Positions 1 to 7,408 of a DNA stretch of 36,149 bases are shown here, piece after piece. The position numbers and the translations under genes are program-made. Origin of the DNA: GWF2-43-63 sp035390965 (lineage in GTDB: Bacteria > Bacteroidota > Bacteroidia > Bacteroidales > DTU049); NCBI GenBank assembly GCA_035390965.1, contig DAOPKE010000019.1, positions 1 through 36,149 on the forward strand, written 5' to 3'. The notes beneath the pieces were generated by a model, which worked only from the letters and a program-made list of their open reading frames with translations, searched no databases and was not told where the DNA came from. The first letter of the stretch is position 1; each line of letters opens with the position of its first letter.

Positions 1-72
1 TTATGCACGACGCTTCCATGTCCGGCGGAGTTGTCGCAAAGCAAACCTTGTTGCCGCCGCCGGACGATAGAA

Positions 73-388
73 GGTCGTGCGGGGCTGGGTGCTTCGGGCG
101 CGTTTTGACATAATTGTATGTGAATGCGCGCACATGTCCCCCGCGAGACGAAATGCCAGCCATTTCACCAAAGCCAGACTGGAAGCCGGATGCAATTGCA
201 CTTTCCAAACAAAACGAAATGCTGGCCATCTCACCAAAGCCAGACCGGAAGCCGCATTTGGCCACATCAATCACGACGCACTCAGATCGCGGCGCTTCGC
301 TTTGCGTTGCAGAGAGGTCGTGCGGGGCTGGGTACTCCGGGTGCGTTTTGACATAATTGTATGTGAATGCGCACACATGTCCCCCGCG
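73..388. repeat. Pair of 73-bp direct repeats (73-145 and 316-388)
   Basis: The two copies start with GGTCGTGCGGGGCTGGGT and end with ACATGTCCCCCGCG. They differ at only a few positions and lie 243 bp apart. Neither copy has terminal inverted repeats or a coding frame that fits a known family. The function is unknown. Confidence 0.85.
149..256. repeat. Pair of 42-bp direct repeats (149-190 and 215-256)
   Basis: Both copies share the core TCACCAAAGCCAGAC followed by GGAAGCCG, and start 66 bp apart. A fragment with the same CCAGACTGGAAGCCGC core recurs near 417-432, so the unit is present in at least three partial copies. They lie between the two 73-bp repeats. Confidence 0.8.
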
Positions 389-744
389 GGAAAATGACTC
401 GCTCCCAAGCCGAAAACCAGACTGGAAGCCGCCTGCCGCAGCGCCGCTGTCCCACAGGTCCTCGCGTCCCACCAGACAATCTCTGCCGATGGAGACAGCG
501 TATCCGCCAGCAGCCGCCCCGCGCGCGCCCACAAAGCAATTGAATATAGCTTGCGTTTTCACAAGGCTAAGCTACGAAAATATTTCTGAAAAGTTCAAAT
601 GCCGGCGCTGAGGCCGACTTTGAGGTATTTTGTTGAATTTCTGTGTTTTACCAATATTGGGATGGGTGTTTAGGATTTATCTTGGATGGTGCAACGTTGG
701 CCCTGGCAACACATTCAACAACCAGCGGATTGCATATTAAATAC

Positions 745-752
745 TATTTTTG
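745..752 (+). promoter_or_regulatory. Candidate -7 element for the porin gene
   Basis: TATTTTTG fits the Bacteroidota -7 consensus TAnnTTTG and lies 22 bp before the chosen start codon at 775. No TTG is seen at the ideal -33 spacing, so this is moderate support. Because it lies inside the longer open frame beginning at 643, it favours the start at 775. Confidence 0.4.
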
Positions 753-774
753 TTCCAAAATCAAAAATCAATCT

Positions 775-2007
775 ATGAATAAAATTTCACTCGTTGTGAT
801 TCTTTCAGTCATTTCTGTACTGTCTTCAGCACAGGAAAAAAAGTTTGGTCTGTCGTTAAGCGGTTATATAAAAACCGATGCATTTTATGATACACGTCAA
901 TGCTCGGCTACCAATGGTTTGCGCGAAGGTCACTTTTTTCTTTTTCCCGACAATGTCTTATACGATGCCGATTCAAACGACCTGAACGATAATCCATCAT
1001 TTAATATTCTGAGCATTCAAACTCGATTAACTGGCAATATCACTGGCCCCGATGCCTTTGGTGCAAAAACGTCAGGACTCGTTGAAACTGAATTTTATGG
1101 TACCAGCGATGCCGATATTTGTGGCTTCCGACTGCGTCATGGGTTTGTGAAACTGAACTGGGAAAAATCGGAATTGCTTATTGGCCAGACATGGCACCCC
1201 ATGTTTCCGGTTGAGGCATTTGCGCAGACACTGAGCGTAAACACCGGTTCTCCTTTTGTTCCTTTCAGCCGCAACAATCAGGTTCGCTTTGCTTACAAAA
1301 CCGGAAAATTCACTACCTATGCCACTGCCTGGATGCAGCGCGATATTGCAAGCTCAGGCCCCGATGGCACCAGCACCAAATACATGCGCAACAGCGGATT
1401 TCCAGGCATTAATCTACGGACAGTTGCAGCAATGAGTGAGAAAATTCAGTTCGGACTGGGAGCCGATTTCAAAACATTGCGCCCTGAAATAAAAACGGCA
1501 GCCAATTTTTCTACCGATGCCACCATCAGCAGTTATGCGGGTTTTGGCTGGGTGAAATTCAAATCGGAAAAAATTACGACGAGTTTAATGGCCACTTATG
1601 CTCAGAACAGTACCGATTTACTCATGCTTGGCGGTTATGCTGTTTCGGAAATTACTGATACTTTGCGCGAATTCAAGACATACACCAACCTGACAACTGC
1701 TGCCGGATTTCTCGATTTCGGCACCAATGGCCCGAAATGGAAATATGGGGTGCTGATTGGATTCAGCAAAAACCTGGGCGCTGATGAAAACATCAATGGT
1801 GGTGCAATCTATGCCCGGGGCAGTAATATTGATATTCTTTACAGAGTATCGCCGCGCGTTTCCTGCACGATTGAGAAACTTACGCTGGGAGCCGAAATTG
1901 AATATACTGTTGCTCAGTACGGGACAATCCAGTCAAGCGGGAAAGTGACCAACACCAATGATGTAGCTAATATCCGGGCATTGCTCTGTGCCATTTACAA
2001 ATTCTGA
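775..2007 (+). CDS. Porin-like outer-membrane beta-barrel protein
   Basis: The protein has 410 residues. Residues 1-19 form a signal peptide (basic start, hydrophobic core, SSA before Gln20). The remainder is rich in alternating aromatic and polar residues typical of a beta-barrel, with a GYIKTDAFYDTR-type first strand seen in porin-like or DcaP-like proteins of Bacteroidota, and it ends in an aromatic (IYKF), common for outer-membrane barrels. The open frame extends upstream to 643, but the signal peptide and a -7-like element support the start at 775. The substrate cannot be read from the sequence. It is followed 21 bp later by the small VOC genes, which may be co-transcribed. A barrel is likely; the DcaP assignment is an inference from resemblance. 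Confidence 0.75.
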   Translation: MNKISLVVILSVISVLSSAQEKKFGLSLSGYIKTDAFYDTRQCSATNGLREGHFFLFPDNVLYDADSNDLNDNPSFNILSIQTRLTGNITGPDAFGAKTSGLVETEFYGTSDADICGFRLRHGFVKLNWEKSELLIGQTWHPMFPVEAFAQTLSVNTGSPFVPFSRNNQVRFAYKTGKFTTYATAWMQRDIASSGPDGTSTKYMRNSGFPGINLRTVAAMSEKIQFGLGADFKTLRPEIKTAANFSTDATISSYAGFGWVKFKSEKITTSLMATYAQNSTDLLMLGGYAVSEITDTLREFKTYTNLTTAAGFLDFGTNGPKWKYGVLIGFSKNLGADENINGGAIYARGSNIDILYRVSPRVSCTIEKLTLGAEIEYTVAQYGTIQSSGKVTNTNDVANIRALLCAIYKF

Positions 2008-2028
2008 TATCATTGACCTGAAAAAACA

Positions 2029-2454
2029 ATGACAACAACCAATATCTATCTCTCTTTCAACGGCAACTGCGAAGAAACTTTCACGTTTTATAAATCTATA
2101 TTCGGCGGCGAATACAATTATATTGGCTATTATCGCGATATGCCTTCGAAAGAGCCGCTGCCTGCTGAAATAGCCAATAAAATTATGCACGTCGGCCTTC
2201 CGATTGGTGGAGACACCATGCTCATGGGCGACGACGCAGCGCCGTTTTTCGGCGGAAAAGAAGTTGTTGTTGGTACCAATTATTCCATTATGATTTCACC
2301 GGACAGCGAAGCTGAAGCACGTAGAATTTTTGAACAGCTCTCGGTCGGTGGCATCATACATCAGCCGCTTGCAGTCATGTTCTGGGGCGACCTGTATGGC
2401 GCTTTTACTGATAAATTTGGTATTCAGTGGAAAATTGCTTTTCCATTGAAATAA
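2029..2454 (+). CDS. VOC-fold protein, PhnB-like
   Basis: This 141-residue protein has the paired beta-alpha-beta-beta-beta layout of the vicinal oxygen chelate superfamily. It opens with a FNGNCEETFTFYKSIFGGE segment typical of PhnB-like (COG2764) members and closes with FWGDLYGAFTDKFGIQW, the usual end of that group. These proteins are usually cytoplasmic dimers. The chelating His/Glu positions are not all obvious, so catalytic activity is uncertain. It lies 21 bp after the porin and 14 bp before a second VOC protein. The family call is firm; no substrate can be given. Confidence 0.85.
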   Translation: MTTTNIYLSFNGNCEETFTFYKSIFGGEYNYIGYYRDMPSKEPLPAEIANKIMHVGLPIGGDTMLMGDDAAPFFGGKEVVVGTNYSIMISPDSEAEARRIFEQLSVGGIIHQPLAVMFWGDLYGAFTDKFGIQWKIAFPLK

Positions 2455-2468
2455 AGTAATTTTGGAAA

Positions 2469-2858
2469 ATGAAAATCACAGAAACTCAAATCATCCTCTA
2501 TGTGGAGGACCAATACAAAAGCCGCGATTTCTACAAGGCTTTGCTGCAGGCCGATCCCATCCTCGATGTACAGGGAATGACCGAATTCCGCCTGGGCGAA
2601 AACTGCAAACTCGGACTCATGCCTGTGCAAGGAATCAAACGGCTGCTGGGCGCTGCCATAGCCGGTTTACAAAAAGATAAATTTCCCGGAGCTGAATTGT
2701 ATCTCATGGTCGATGACGCCGAAGAAGCTGTGAAATATGCAGAATTTATCGGCGCCCCGGTCATCAGCGAAGTCAGCCCACGCGACTGGAATCACCGCAC
2801 CGGCTACGTCGCCGATCCCGATGGGTACATCATTGCGTTTGCCGACACCCGACTTTAG
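2469..2858 (+). CDS. VOC-fold protein (glyoxalase/bleomycin-resistance type)
   Basis: This 129-residue protein belongs to the vicinal oxygen chelate superfamily. The first half begins with an ILYVEDQYKSRDFYKALL strand-helix unit and the second half ends with GYVADPDGYIIAFAD, the characteristic closing strand in which Asp-Pro-Asp-Gly precedes a metal- or substrate-facing position. It is about the usual length for a stand-alone VOC protein. It sits directly after the PhnB-like gene with 14 bp between them. The two are only distantly similar, so this is not a recent duplication. Its substrate is unknown. Confidence 0.82.
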   Translation: MKITETQIILYVEDQYKSRDFYKALLQADPILDVQGMTEFRLGENCKLGLMPVQGIKRLLGAAIAGLQKDKFPGAELYLMVDDAEEAVKYAEFIGAPVISEVSPRDWNHRTGYVADPDGYIIAFADTRL

Positions 2859-2946
2859 TGAAAAGTTTTTAAAGTTGAAAGTTTATAAAGACCCTTCGTA
2901 TAATAACTGAAGAACCTTTCAACTTGATAACTTTTCAACTTGATAA
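2859..2946. repeat. Low-complexity AT repeat with TTTCAACTTGATAA units
   Basis: TTTCAACTTGATAA occurs at 2917-2930 and 2933-2946. An inverted relative (AAAGTTGAAAGTTT) lies near 2871, so the strand can fold back. This fills the space between the VOC gene and the dihydrouridine synthase. The in-frame extension of the next gene into this repeat argues against the earlier start at 2924. Confidence 0.6.
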
Positions 2947-2965
2947 ACTATACGACAAGACATTA

Positions 2966-3916
2966 ATGAATTCTTCAGCACAAATTTACTTAGCACCCTT
3001 TCAAGGTATTACCGGACAGGTTTTCAGGACTTGTTATGCAAATCATTTTGAAGGAGTTGATGCAATGTTTACCCCATATTTTGCAGGCATCAATCATGAT
3101 TCTCGACTCTCGGAAAAGAAAAAAATCGAACTCCAAAACACCGTTGAAAACGGAATTCCTGTCATTCCGCAGATTCTGAGTAAAGACGCCGGAGAAATTA
3201 TTCGTTTTGCAGGAATCCTCAAAAACCTTGGTTTTACAGAGTTGAACTGGAATCTTGGCTGTCCGTATCCGCAGGTGGCCAACAAGAAACGCGGCTCCGG
3301 AATGCTGCCCTACCCGTCTCTGGTGGCTGAAATAATGGAAAATGTCTTTGCTGAAATCAAAATAAATTTCTCGATAAAATGTCGCACCGGATATTTCTCA
3401 CCTGATGAAATCGATGAGCTGGTGCCGGTTTTCAATCGTTTTCCATTATCTGAACTCATCATTCATCCGCGCATCGGAAAACAATTGTATTCGGGAACGG
3501 CTGATCCGGAAAAATTTGCACATATCGAAAATCAGCTCCGGATGCCGGTTGTGTACAATGGAGACATTTTTACGAAGGAAGATTTTATTGGGTTGCAACA
3601 AAAATTTCCATCGGTAACTCACTGGATGATCGGTCGCGGCATATTGTCGGACCCCTTTCTGCCGGCCAGAATCAAAGGACTGGCATTACCTGCTGATAAA
3701 AAAAAACAACTGCGTAAATTTATTGAAAACCTGTATCTCGAATACCGGCGCAGTACCAACGATTCACTGGCCACTATTGGCTTCATGAAGGAATACTGGC
3801 GCTACCTGAGTGAGTCTTTCGAAGACCCGCACAAGGTTTTAAAGAAAATCAAAAAGGTGCGAAGCTTCGATGAGTATGAAGATGTTGTTGCAGGGATTTT
3901 TTCATATGAATGCTGA
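2966..3916 (+). CDS. dus: tRNA-dihydrouridine synthase family protein
   Basis: The 316-residue protein is an FMN-dependent enzyme of the Dus family, which reduces uridines in the D-loop of tRNA using NADPH. Visible landmarks are the N-terminal YLAPFQGITGQVFR (FMN loop), the ELNWNLGCPYP segment with the catalytic Cys, the following KRGSGMLP loop, KCRTGY, and the FMN phosphate site near VYNGDIF and MIGRGIL. The length matches the family. The open frame begins at 2924, but the start at 2966 directly precedes the family N-terminus and avoids the repeat. It may be read with the upstream genes. The exact target uridine cannot be assigned. Confidence 0.9.
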   Translation: MNSSAQIYLAPFQGITGQVFRTCYANHFEGVDAMFTPYFAGINHDSRLSEKKKIELQNTVENGIPVIPQILSKDAGEIIRFAGILKNLGFTELNWNLGCPYPQVANKKRGSGMLPYPSLVAEIMENVFAEIKINFSIKCRTGYFSPDEIDELVPVFNRFPLSELIIHPRIGKQLYSGTADPEKFAHIENQLRMPVVYNGDIFTKEDFIGLQQKFPSVTHWMIGRGILSDPFLPARIKGLALPADKKKQLRKFIENLYLEYRRSTNDSLATIGFMKEYWRYLSESFEDPHKVLKKIKKVRSFDEYEDVVAGIFSYEC

Positions 3917-4065
3917 TTACAGACAGCTGCCAGTCCTCATTCATATTGTTAAGATTGACCATAACTTCAACCTGGGCGCGCGTCTCCGGACGCGTGACCA
4001 ACTTCCTTGCAATGGCGCGGATATGTCATCCTCCCACTCAGCTCAGGCCCAGAGCTGCAAGTTGT

Positions 4066-5391
4066 TCAAAACAAAAATCCCGTCCCCAGATACAACCCTT
4101 TATCACCATCGTTCGGTTTCAGACTGAAGCCATAATCAACCGACAAAATAAAATTATCGTTCATGATGAAATGCACACCTGCGCCAACCCCGTGGTGCCA
4201 CGTGTCATTACTGTCTATAAAAACATTCAATCCCTGCACCTGATTGATGGAATATACAACCGGATCAGTCACCATTCCGAAGTCATAGAACGGACTCAGT
4301 TTTATTTCAATATTTTGATTGATAGCCCTGAAGCGAGCTGCACTCCAGCGAAGTTCCATATTTCCGTAAAAAAATCCGTCGGCCCAGATACGGTTTCGCA
4401 ACACACCGCGCAATGTTTTGGCGCCGCCCAACCCTTCGGCAATGGTATTGTTGCAGAACGATTGTGAAACATATGACATATAATAAAACGGTGCCTGCTT
4501 GCCCAATGCATCCTGCCAGGCAAGACGCGAAGCCAGAGTCAGCTTTTTGCCATACAGAGGCAAATAATTGCGCAGCATGACCGATGCTTTTACAAATGGC
4601 GATTCAACCCACGGCAATTTTGGACTGACCGCAATAAGTCCTTCGAGCCAGAATCCTTTTGAAGGATTAAACTGAACATCGCGTGTGTCGTAAACCAAGC
4701 CAGCCCTGAGCGCAGTAACATTCCCTCCGTCGGCTTCGGCTGAATCAATCACGCCGATTTCTCTATAATAATCAAACAGTGTAATGGTATCGGGCAACAT
4801 ATCCCCGGCATCTTTCCCTTTGTTCAGTTTGTCAATATCCACAGTTTTCTGCTTATATCCATAATGATGTATTCCGCCGAAAACAACCCATTTATCATTT
4901 AATTTTTCGTGCCAGTCGCCCGTAATCCGCAAAATATTTCGATCGAATTTATAAAACATCCGGCTGATATAATTTTCCGACTGTTCATCTTCATATTCTT
5001 TTCTATAATCCGATGCAGAGCCATTGAATCCGTAAAAATCGGTCGCCTGTTCATGAATAATACTAAAATCGGCAACAATCCTGTGTTTACCACCCCTCAG
5101 CAATTGGCCGCTGTCGAAAAACAACTGACTGCTGATTGCGCCCTTGTTTGTACGATCAAATTCGTAACTGAAATTATAAATATAATCGGGATACAATTTC
5201 CCATTTCCAAACTGATAAGCCGTAACAATACCTCCATAGCGCAATCCAAGATCGGAGTCAAAGGCAACAACCGGTAAAAAAGCCCAACGCAAACCAGTAA
5301 TTGTGTCTTTTTTATTTTTTGCAACACTATCGGTTTGTGCCTGACAAAACGACATAAACGAGATAAAAAAAACAAGAAACAAAAATCTCAT
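4066..5391 (-). CDS. Omp85-type outer-membrane barrel protein (BamA/TamA-like, no POTRA)
   Basis: The protein has 441 residues with a signal peptide (MRFLFLVFFISFMSFCQAQ, residues 1-19). It is made of barrel strands similar to the C-terminal domain of Omp85/surface-antigen proteins: YDTRDVQFNPSKGFWLEG in the middle and the lid-loop motif TLRGVLRN. It ends in a phenylalanine (TGFLF), the usual barrel-insertion signal. There is no room for POTRA domains, so it is a barrel-only member, common in Bacteroidota and of unknown cargo. The open frame extends to 5466, but the signal peptide marks the start at 5391. It is convergent with the dihydrouridine synthase gene and alone on its strand here. Confidence 0.8.
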   Translation of the reverse strand: MRFLFLVFFISFMSFCQAQTDSVAKNKKDTITGLRWAFLPVVAFDSDLGLRYGGIVTAYQFGNGKLYPDYIYNFSYEFDRTNKGAISSQLFFDSGQLLRGGKHRIVADFSIIHEQATDFYGFNGSASDYRKEYEDEQSENYISRMFYKFDRNILRITGDWHEKLNDKWVVFGGIHHYGYKQKTVDIDKLNKGKDAGDMLPDTITLFDYYREIGVIDSAEADGGNVTALRAGLVYDTRDVQFNPSKGFWLEGLIAVSPKLPWVESPFVKASVMLRNYLPLYGKKLTLASRLAWQDALGKQAPFYYMSYVSQSFCNNTIAEGLGGAKTLRGVLRNRIWADGFFYGNMELRWSAARFRAINQNIEIKLSPFYDFGMVTDPVVYSINQVQGLNVFIDSNDTWHHGVGAGVHFIMNDNFILSVDYGFSLKPNDGDKGLYLGTGFLF

Positions 5392-5458
5392 ATTCCGGGT
5401 AGCTTTTACTTTACAACAATGGGAAACGAAACTGGCAGTACGATGTAAGCCATTCAGT

Positions 5459-5495
5459 AAACACATATAAAAAACATTTGAAACACATATAAAAA
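5459..5495. repeat. 15-bp direct repeat with 22-bp period upstream of the Omp85-type gene
   Basis: AAACACATATAAAAA occurs at 5459-5473 and 5481-5495. The 22-bp period is about two turns of the helix, as in paired operators. The repeat lies 68-104 bp before the leftward Omp85-type gene. No regulator can be named. Confidence 0.55.
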
Positions 5496-5605
5496 TCGAT
5501 TAAATAAGCAAAAAAATCAACCGGAAAAAATCAGGTTTATTTGCAGATAACCAATTGTTAACCCCCTTTTGCAGTTGCAAATGTATTAATTAATCGCCAA
5601 CAAAA

Positions 5606-5635
5606 TTGACAAAGGGCGCATTTGTGCTATCTTAG
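5606..5635 (+). promoter_or_regulatory. Bacteroidota-type promoter for the surface-protein operon
   Basis: TTG at 5606-5608, a 19-bp spacer, then TATCTTAG at 5628-5635 closely match the -33 TTG / -7 TAnnTTTG arrangement. The start codon at 5651 follows 15 bp later. Confidence 0.6.
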
Positions 5636-5650
5636 CAAAAAAACAATTCT

Positions 5651-7387
5651 ATGAAACGGATTTTCATTCTCTGCCTGATTTTCAGCGCCTTGTCATTCTT
5701 TTCTGCCAAAGCTCAAAACAATGTCGGTATCGGAACCACCAGCCCGGCCGCATCAGCACTGCTCGATCTGACAGCAACCGACAAAGGTCTGCTGATTCCC
5801 AGAGTGGCACTTTTGGCAGCAACCAATGGAACAACCCCTGTTGCCAGCCCAGCTACCGGACTTCTGGTTTTCAACACCGGAGGCGCCATGCCCGCAGGTT
5901 TTTATTATTGGGACGGAACTCAATGGGTGCAGGTGGGTGCCGCCAGTGCGTCAACCTGTGTAACACTCGACGAGGCCTATGACTGTGGAGGAAGCGGTTT
6001 AGGAAGAAACATTACCGTTGATGCCGGCCGCGTTGAATACAACATTCCCTCGGGTGCAACAAACAATGAAGGATTGTACATTGTAAGTAATAAAGGTACT
6101 TCCGCTACCCCGACTGCCTGTACCTGGCTTGTTCAAAACCAGTGGGGAGTTGGTTTACAGGTTGATAACAACCTGAGCGCCAATGAATACAGTGCCATTC
6201 AGGGAACAACATTCACCGGTCAGACTTCCACTTCCTTTTTTCCTGCAGGCATTGCCGGTTATGCCTCAGGTAGCGGTAAAGGTGTCGGCGTGTGGGCTGA
6301 ATATGATGGTACAAATTCCGGTGGAGCAGGCCTTTATGCCAAATCGAGCGGCAATAATTTTGCTGCACGCATGGTCGGAAATGCTTATCCCGGTGCTTTT
6401 ATCCAAACCAACTCGGCTTCGGCTCAGGCATTTCAGGCCGCATCATCCGGAGCTTCATACACCAATCCCTGTGCTTTAATGGTGGGTTCGGTGCAGTTTG
6501 ATATCAGCAGCAATACAACCTGCCAGTCTGTTATTTTTAATAACCTTGCCGGCGAACCCACTCTTGCTCCCGAAGTCGCTGATTATGGCATGCTTGGAAC
6601 TGCTGGCATGTATTGGTTTCAGGGATATGCTGAAGCATGGAACGCTCTTTCACGACCAGAACTGAAAAGAAACATAACCCAGATTGACGAAAACATCAGT
6701 GCTTTAATATTGAATGATATTAAAAGCATCAATCCTGTTTTTTATAAATTCAACAATGAAAAGGATCAGTTTATTGAAGGTTCTGAAAACAAAACCAGAT
6801 ACAATATGCATCTTGGTCTTTTGATTACCAATGCCCCTGATTATATTCAGGACAATACGTTCAATGCCATTGACATTTATGCTCTCAGCACCCTTTCGCT
6901 CATGGGAACAAAAATCAATACTGAGCAGATTGAACAAGTAACCAATAATGTAAATACATTGTCGAAAAATGCAAGCATCAGCGATTTCGGATTTCAGTCA
7001 AGCGGAGAAAGCAAAGAAATCAGAATTAACTTTTCAGCCGATTTTTACAATCAGTTGCCTGCCGGTTATATTCCTGTAGTAAATATCACACCTGCAAGTC
7101 CTGACGCTGAATACTATATCAAATCACAGGATAGCAAAGGATTTGTTGTTGTGAGCAACAAAACCCGCTTTGATTTTAACTGGATTGCTATGGCCAAAAT
7201 TGAAATCAAAGAAATAGAACAACCGAATGCTTCAAATGTCAATAATATTGATGCTGAATTTATGTCGCAGATCAGAGTTGCTCATGATAAAAAAGAACAA
7301 ATGAAAGCATGGGGTCTCAAACCGCAGCAACAGCCCATGCAGCTGCTTGGTCCAAGCGATGCAAAAGAAACAAACACACGCAATTAG
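5651..7387 (+). CDS. Secreted fibre-like protein with S74-type C-terminal region
   Basis: The protein has 578 residues and a signal peptide (MKRIFILCLIFSALSFFSAKAQ, residues 1-22). Directly after it comes a segment shared by many Bacteroidota surface proteins: NVGIGTTSPAASALLDL, a KGLLIPR strand and FYYWDGTQWVQV. The middle is rich in Gly, Ser, Thr and Asn, as in trimeric fibres. Near residue 335 the sequence RPELKRNITQIDENIS, followed by INPVFYKF, resembles the S74 intramolecular chaperone of phage tail spikes (LKENI...LKPVSY). Whether self-cleavage occurs is not known. It begins a three-gene rightward operon with the type IX cargo protein 21 bp downstream. A surface fibre is the likely role; the ligand is unknown. 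Confidence 0.7.
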   Translation: MKRIFILCLIFSALSFFSAKAQNNVGIGTTSPAASALLDLTATDKGLLIPRVALLAATNGTTPVASPATGLLVFNTGGAMPAGFYYWDGTQWVQVGAASASTCVTLDEAYDCGGSGLGRNITVDAGRVEYNIPSGATNNEGLYIVSNKGTSATPTACTWLVQNQWGVGLQVDNNLSANEYSAIQGTTFTGQTSTSFFPAGIAGYASGSGKGVGVWAEYDGTNSGGAGLYAKSSGNNFAARMVGNAYPGAFIQTNSASAQAFQAASSGASYTNPCALMVGSVQFDISSNTTCQSVIFNNLAGEPTLAPEVADYGMLGTAGMYWFQGYAEAWNALSRPELKRNITQIDENISALILNDIKSINPVFYKFNNEKDQFIEGSENKTRYNMHLGLLITNAPDYIQDNTFNAIDIYALSTLSLMGTKINTEQIEQVTNNVNTLSKNASISDFGFQSSGESKEIRINFSADFYNQLPAGYIPVVNITPASPDAEYYIKSQDSKGFVVVSNKTRFDFNWIAMAKIEIKEIEQPNASNVNNIDAEFMSQIRVAHDKKEQMKAWGLKPQQQPMQLLGPSDAKETNTRN

Positions 7388-7408
7388 TATCAGTAAATAT
7401 TTTTCGAA

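Larger units (their letters stand above)
1..640. other. GC-rich, repeat-bearing non-coding stretch
   Basis: No convincing gene is visible here. Open frames exist on both strands and in several overlapping frames at once, as expected from GC-rich DNA with few stop codons, and none has a recognisable domain or promoter. The stretch is clearly richer in G and C than the genes that follow and holds two sets of direct repeats, listed separately. It looks like repeated intergenic DNA, possibly near the edge of a larger repeat. Confidence 0.6.

Noticed and set aside
77..611. Several overlapping open frames on both strands at the left edge
   Set aside because: They are repeat-derived, GC-rich frames with no domain, promoter or conserved start, and they overlap one another on both strands.
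3910..4467. A 185-codon frame on the plus strand
   Set aside because: It is mostly antisense to the 3' end of the Omp85-type gene, which has clear barrel motifs and a signal peptide.
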